6,586 nucleotides of DNA, taken from positions 1-6,586 of the forward strand of contig JADHLS010000304.1 in NCBI GenBank assembly GCA_016780605.1, read 5' to 3'. Below are positions 5,719 to 6,586 of the stretch, piece after piece (position 1 is the stretch's first letter; every line of letters starts with the position of its first letter). A program made the position numbers and the translations under genes. The notes beneath the pieces were generated by a model. The model ran no database searches and was not told the DNA's origin. It saw nothing but the letters and a program-made list of their open reading frames with translations. This stretch comes from Reyranella sp. GTDB lineage: Bacteria; Pseudomonadota; Alphaproteobacteria; Reyranellales; Reyranellaceae.

Positions 5719-6586
5719 CTATTCGATCGTGATCTTCGCAACCTTCACGACTTCGGCCCATTTGGTCATCTCGCCGCGCTGGAAAGTTGCGAGCTCGGCT
5801 GGCGTCGATGCGACGGGTTGGGCGCCGAGATCGGTGAATTTGGCTCTGATGTCCTCCATGGCCATGATCTTGATGACTTCGGCGTGAAGGCGCTCGACCA
5901 CGGCCGATGGCGTGGCAGCCGGAGCCAGCAAGGCGTTCCATTCGGAGATCTCGCAGCCGCTGACCCCCGCCTCCGCCATGGTCGGAACCTCCGGCGCGGC
6001 TGGAGAGCGCTGCGGACTGGTGACGGCGAGTGCCCTCACCCGCCCGGCGCGCGCCTGTGGCAACGCCGCGGTCATGTTGCCGAAATAGAACGGCACGTGG
6101 CCGGCGGCCACATCGGCCACCGCGAGGCTGCCACCCTTGTAGGGTACGTGCTGGATGTCGGTGCCCGTGCGCAGCTTGAAGAGCTCGGCGGCGAGATGCT
6201 GGGCACTGCCATTGCCCGATGAGGCATAGGACAGCTTGCCCGGCTCCGCCTTGGCCATCGCTACCAGCTCCTGCACCGTCTTGGCTGGAAACGACGGCGT
6301 CACCACCAGCAGCTCGGGCACGATGACCAGCAGCGAGATCGGCGCGAAATCCTCGGGCGTGCGAAACGGCATCTTGGCCATCAGCGACGGATTGACGGCG
6401 TGCGCGAAGGCGCCGATCAGCAGCGTGTGGCCGTCGGGTGCGGCCTTGGCGACGATGTCGTCGCCGATCGTGCCGCCGGCGCCCGGCTTGTTGTCGACCA
6501 CCACCGTCTGGCCGAGCGCTTCCTGAAGCTTGGGCGCGATCAGGCGCGCCGTCGTATCGGCGCCGCCGCCCGGCGTGTAGGGCACG
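5719..6586 (-). CDS. Partial Bug/TctC tripartite tricarboxylate transporter substrate-binding protein
   Basis: The frame is open from the window end to a TAG at 5719-5721 (minus strand), giving 288-289 residues. Family members run to about 320-330, so the signal peptide and the first strand are missing. Visible landmarks are YTPGGGADTTARLIAP (3-18), the TVVVDNKPGAGG block (27-38), KAAPDGHTLLIG (47-58), LSYASSGNGSAQHLAAELF (118-136), VPYKGG (147-152), RVRALAVTSPQRSPAAPEVPT (182-202) and a C-terminal LLAPAATPSAVVERL (219-233). Together these are diagnostic of the Bug (TctC, PF03401) family of periplasmic receptors, which bind carboxylates or other small organic solutes by the PGGG-type loop. 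The family is greatly expanded in some proteobacteria and most members lack linked TctA/TctB membrane genes; none is seen here. It is transcribed toward the ABC operon. The ligand is unknown. Confidence 0.93.
   Translation of the reverse strand, partial: VPYTPGGGADTTARLIAPKLQEALGQTVVVDNKPGAGGTIGDDIVAKAAPDGHTLLIGAFAHAVNPSLMAKMPFRTPEDFAPISLLVIVPELLVVTPSFPAKTVQELVAMAKAEPGKLSYASSGNGSAQHLAAELFKLRTGTDIQHVPYKGGSLAVADVAAGHVPFYFGNMTAALPQARAGRVRALAVTSPQRSPAAPEVPTMAEAGVSGCEISEWNALLAPAATPSAVVERLHAEVIKIMAMEDIRAKFTDLGAQPVASTPAELATFQRGEMTKWAEVVKVAKITIE

Noticed and set aside
5466..5887. Plus-strand frames running through the gap into the Bug gene
   Set aside because: They overlap the well-supported minus-strand Bug gene and the hairpins, with no ribosome site or recognisable domain.
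1..6586. CRISPR, tRNA/rRNA, insertion sequence or phage-defence system
   Set aside because: No spaced direct repeats, no cloverleaf or rRNA motifs, no transposase or nuclease domains were seen on either strand.

Overview
The window is GC-rich, densely packed bacterial DNA. Its codon use and gene families (UgpAE-type ABC importer, Bug/TctC solute receptor, HD phosphohydrolase, a GTCATCC...GGATGAC intergenic palindrome) suggest a free-living alphaproteobacterium, with a Rhodospirillales/Hyphomicrobiales- or Reyranella-like style. The phylum-level guess is fairly safe; anything finer is not.

Layout. (1) Positions 1-1381, plus strand: the 3' end of one gene and a complete 327-residue gene of the same uncharacterised family, 10 bp apart. 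I recall relatives of this family lying beside UGSC-motif (seleno)proteins. The C-terminal part of the first aligns by eye with that of the second, so they are tandem paralogues. (2) Positions 1382-1490: a short gap with a REP-like palindrome and a small hairpin directly before the next start. (3) Positions 1491-2336, plus: a 281-residue HD-domain phosphohydrolase whose H/N/H...HD...D residues resemble class I cyclic-nucleotide phosphodiesterases. (4) Positions 2447-5452, plus: a tightly overlapping three-gene operon for an ABC importer, made of a UgpB-like binding protein with a probable Tat signal, a UgpA-like permease and a UgpE-like permease. No ATPase gene follows. (5) Positions 5453-5718: a convergent intergenic region rich in inverted repeats. 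(6) Positions 5719-6586, minus: most of a Bug/TctC tripartite tricarboxylate receptor, cut by the window edge before its N-terminus.

How they fit. The region reads as catabolic and uptake genes. The ABC operon would import a sugar, polyol or glycerol-phosphate-like solute using an ATPase encoded elsewhere. The Bug protein would deliver a carboxylate to a separate TctAB or act in sensing. The paralogue pair probably forms a two-subunit enzyme of unknown reaction. The HD protein lies between two cassettes and I see no proof that it belongs to either. The least understood parts are the paralogue pair and the PDE-like HD protein; nothing here is a complete, clearly new system.
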